DNA from: Deltaproteobacteria bacterium
GTDB taxonomy: Bacteria; Desulfobacterota; Binatia; UBA12015
Length of the DNA: 7,333 nt
NCBI GenBank assembly: GCA_003447545.1
Contig: DLYX01000123.1
Location: 1 to 7,333, forward strand
Direction: 5' to 3'
Positions 6,230 to 7,333 of the stretch are shown piece after piece; position 1 is the stretch's first letter, and every line of letters begins with the position of its first letter. The translations under genes and the position numbers were made by a program. Below the pieces are notes generated by a model. The model ran no database searches. It saw only the letters and a program-made list of their open reading frames with translations, and was not told where the DNA came from.

Positions 6230-6919
6230 ATGTCCGAGAATCAGCACCAAGATACGGATCCGCGGACCAAAGCCGTCCGTTCCCTACCCGCTCGCCTGCG
6301 AGGATATTTCTTCTCCGGCTTCCTGATTCTGGCACCCCTGGCGATTACCTTCTGGGTGACGGCCTGGTTCATCCAGATGGTCGATCAACAGATTCTTCCC
6401 AGTCGACTGATTTCCGACTCCATCCCCGGCGTCGGGATCGTCGTCACGCTTGCGGTCATCACCTTCGCGGGTTGGGCGACCTCGGGACTGGTTGGTCGCG
6501 TGATCCAGCGACGAAGCGAGGATCTGGTCGCTCGAATCCCGATCATTCGCAGCATCTATGGGGGCACAAAACAGATCTTTGAGGCGGTTTTGGCCAAACG
6601 CTCCCACGCGTTCCGGCAGGTGGCAATTTTCGAATACCCGCGAAAAGGAGTCTGGTCGATCGGGTTTCTGACCGGCACCACCGCTGGCGAAGTCCAACAG
6701 CGCACCAGCACCGAAACCGTCAACGTCTTCGTCCCGACGACCCCGAATCCGACCTCCGGGTTTCTGCTTTTCGTTCCTCGCGCCGATTTGATCCTGCTCG
6801 ACATGACCGTCGAGGAAGGGATCAAGATGGTGGTCTCCGGCGGCATCGTGACGCCCGAGCATCTGCACGATCGGATGACGCAGCGCGACACGCCAGATCC
6901 TCCTGTCACCGAGGTCTGA
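6230..6919 (+). CDS. DUF502 family inner-membrane protein
   Basis: A 229-residue protein matching DUF502 throughout. It has two membrane segments (about 25-50, RGYFFSGFLILAPLAITFWV onward, and 66-91, PGVGIVVTLAVITFAGWATS onward). A soluble C-terminal domain follows, with family hallmarks: ARIPIIRSIYGGTKQIFEAV at 101-120, FEYPRKGVWSIGFLTG at 134-149, VFVPTTPNPTSGFLLFVPRA at 166-185, and DMTVEEGIKMVVSGGIV at 191-207. Plant relatives (COV/LCV proteins) affect vascular patterning; the bacterial function is unknown. The ATG at 6230 has no strong Shine-Dalgarno (the purine run gagagaaagg lies about 20 bases upstream), but it is the only start that keeps the family N-terminus. It follows the antiporter gene by 77 bases on the same strand and may share its transcript. 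The C-terminal tail (about 212-229) is charged and proline-rich, as often seen in the family. Confidence 0.92.
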   Translation: MSENQHQDTDPRTKAVRSLPARLRGYFFSGFLILAPLAITFWVTAWFIQMVDQQILPSRLISDSIPGVGIVVTLAVITFAGWATSGLVGRVIQRRSEDLVARIPIIRSIYGGTKQIFEAVLAKRSHAFRQVAIFEYPRKGVWSIGFLTGTTAGEVQQRTSTETVNVFVPTTPNPTSGFLLFVPRADLILLDMTVEEGIKMVVSGGIVTPEHLHDRMTQRDTPDPPVTEV

Positions 6920-6983
6920 TCGGGAACCCCTCGGAGGAAGACCTGATCGGACCCTCCGCGCGTTCCCCGGGGCATCCGCGGGG
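6912..6983 (+). terminator. Cluster of overlapping hairpins after the DUF502 gene
   Basis: Three inverted repeats crowd the end of the DUF502 gene. AGGTCT (6912-6917, overlapping the stop codon) can pair with AGACCT (6939-6944). CGGAGG (6932-6937) can pair with CCTCCG (6953-6958). CCCCG (6965-6969) can pair with CGGGG (6979-6983). The first two interleave, so they are alternatives or a pseudoknot. No T-run follows any of them. This may be the terminator of the upstream genes, but the evidence is only base-pairing potential in GC-rich DNA. Confidence 0.3.
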
Positions 6984-7036
6984 CAAAGCCTTGGCCAGAG
7001 ATCCTGGCTCGAAGAAATTTGAACCCGAAGGGCGGT

Positions 7037-7066
7037 TTGTGCTTGTCGAGGTACCCGCTCTATACG
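7037..7066 (+). promoter_or_regulatory. Possible promoter for the secreted protein gene
   Basis: TTGTGC (7037-7042) and TATACG (7061-7066) are 18 bases apart, a usable spacing for a housekeeping sigma factor, with the -10-like hexamer about 34 bases before the ATG at 7100. The matches to consensus are partial. A separate promoter is plausible because a hairpin cluster and 180 bases separate this gene from the DUF502 gene. Confidence 0.25.
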
Positions 7067-7087
7067 GTATGGTGCCACTAACCAGCC

Positions 7088-7094
7088 TGAGGGA
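7088..7094 (+). promoter_or_regulatory. Ribosome binding site of the right-edge gene
   Basis: TGAGGGA lies 5 bases ahead of the ATG at 7100. It supports that start over the in-frame ATG at 7115, which would shorten the signal peptide by five residues. Confidence 0.6.
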
Positions 7095-7099
7095 ATTCT

Positions 7100-7333
7100 A
7101 TGCTCCGTTGCGTCATGATTACGATATCCATCCTGAGCCTTTTACTCGGGCTGGCCCCAGAAACAGCATTTGCGCATAGCGATCAGATTCCCATTGGCGG
7201 CGATCTGCTGAAAATCGACAACCGCAAGGAACCGGCAAAACACAAGTTCCTGTTCAAGGCGGTAAAGCAGATCAATATCGAGCCCCTGCACAACCCGGCC
7301 GTCACTGGATCCAAATTCCTGATTCGCTGGACG
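7100..7333 (+). CDS. Secreted protein of unknown function, N-terminal part
   Basis: This gene runs off the right edge; 78 codons are visible. Residues 1-25 are a clear Sec signal peptide: a short basic start (MLRC), a hydrophobic core (ISILSLLLGLA) and an AFA cleavage site before His26. The mature part begins HSDQIPIGGDLLKIDN and continues with a lysine-rich, beta-strand-like stretch (KEPAKHKFLFKAV). The pattern, a short secreted protein beginning with I-x-G-x-x-L-x-I-x-D and a K/R-rich strand, resembles uncharacterised exported proteins I recall from deltaproteobacterial and Binatota-type genomes; no function is known to me. A ribosome site (7088-7094) supports the start. Cys4 lies in the signal region before the hydrophobic core and is not a lipobox, so it is not a lipoprotein. 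Without the rest of the gene no domain can be named. Confidence 0.75.
   Translation, partial: MLRCVMITISILSLLLGLAPETAFAHSDQIPIGGDLLKIDNRKEPAKHKFLFKAVKQINIEPLHNPAVTGSKFLIRWT

Noticed and set aside
6916..6950. CTGATCGG repeated at 6916-6923 and 6943-6950
   Set aside because: An 8-base repeat without further extension, and the first copy overlaps a stop codon. Not enough for a mobile-element or regulator claim.
6284..7078. A 264-codon open frame on the minus strand
   Set aside because: It is opposite the well-supported DUF502 gene and its downstream gap; the product is arginine/glycine/aspartate-rich with no domain.
1..7333. Search for CRISPR repeats, tRNA/rRNA genes, transposases, prophage genes or a defence system
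   Set aside because: No regularly spaced repeats, no cloverleaf-like sequence, and no gene of those kinds was found. Gene types and base composition look like ordinary chromosomal content.

Overview
The window is a stretch of GC-rich bacterial chromosome with seven protein genes, two of them cut by the window edges. One gene reads leftward at the left end and six read rightward. There is no RNA gene, CRISPR array, transposase, integrase or phage gene. All seven reading frames look intact, with no frameshift or pseudogene. The gene mix suggests a deltaproteobacterial-type lineage (Myxococcota, Binatota or a relative): a DUF1800/DUF1501 pair, a beta-lactamase-fold esterase, a NAPE-PLD-like metallo-hydrolase, and a short-leader secreted protein of a type I associate with such genomes. 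That placement is an inference from gene content, not a measured result.

Layout. A leftward gene (<1-471) encodes an exported metallo-beta-lactamase-fold hydrolase whose active site lies beyond the left edge. A 229-base divergent gap follows. Next is a serine hydrolase of the class C beta-lactamase/EstB type (701-1990). After a 173-base gap comes a tight two-gene operon: a DUF1800 protein (2164-3546) and a Tat-exported DUF1501 protein (3560-4876), 13 bases apart. A 160-base gap with a nested hairpin leads to a Ca2+:H+ antiporter of the ChaA/CaCA type (5037-6152). After 77 bases comes a DUF502 membrane protein (6230-6919). After a further 180 bases a secreted protein of unknown function begins (7100->7333) and runs off the right edge.

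How the genes may work together. The only pair with strong evidence of joint function is DUF1800/DUF1501: the two families are repeatedly found side by side, and here the Shine-Dalgarno sequence of the second overlaps the stop codon of the first. The two divergent hydrolases, the antiporter and the DUF502 protein look like housekeeping or envelope functions placed next to each other rather than one pathway. No gap between genes exceeds 300 bases.

The points most worth a second look are: a perfect 9-bp GC inverted repeat that would bury the ribosome binding site of the DUF1800/DUF1501 operon; the contrast between a DUF1800 protein with no possible export signal and its clearly Tat-exported partner; a histidine-rich loop in the cation antiporter; and the uncharacterised secreted protein at the right edge. 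I see no convincing evidence of a wholly new multi-gene system.
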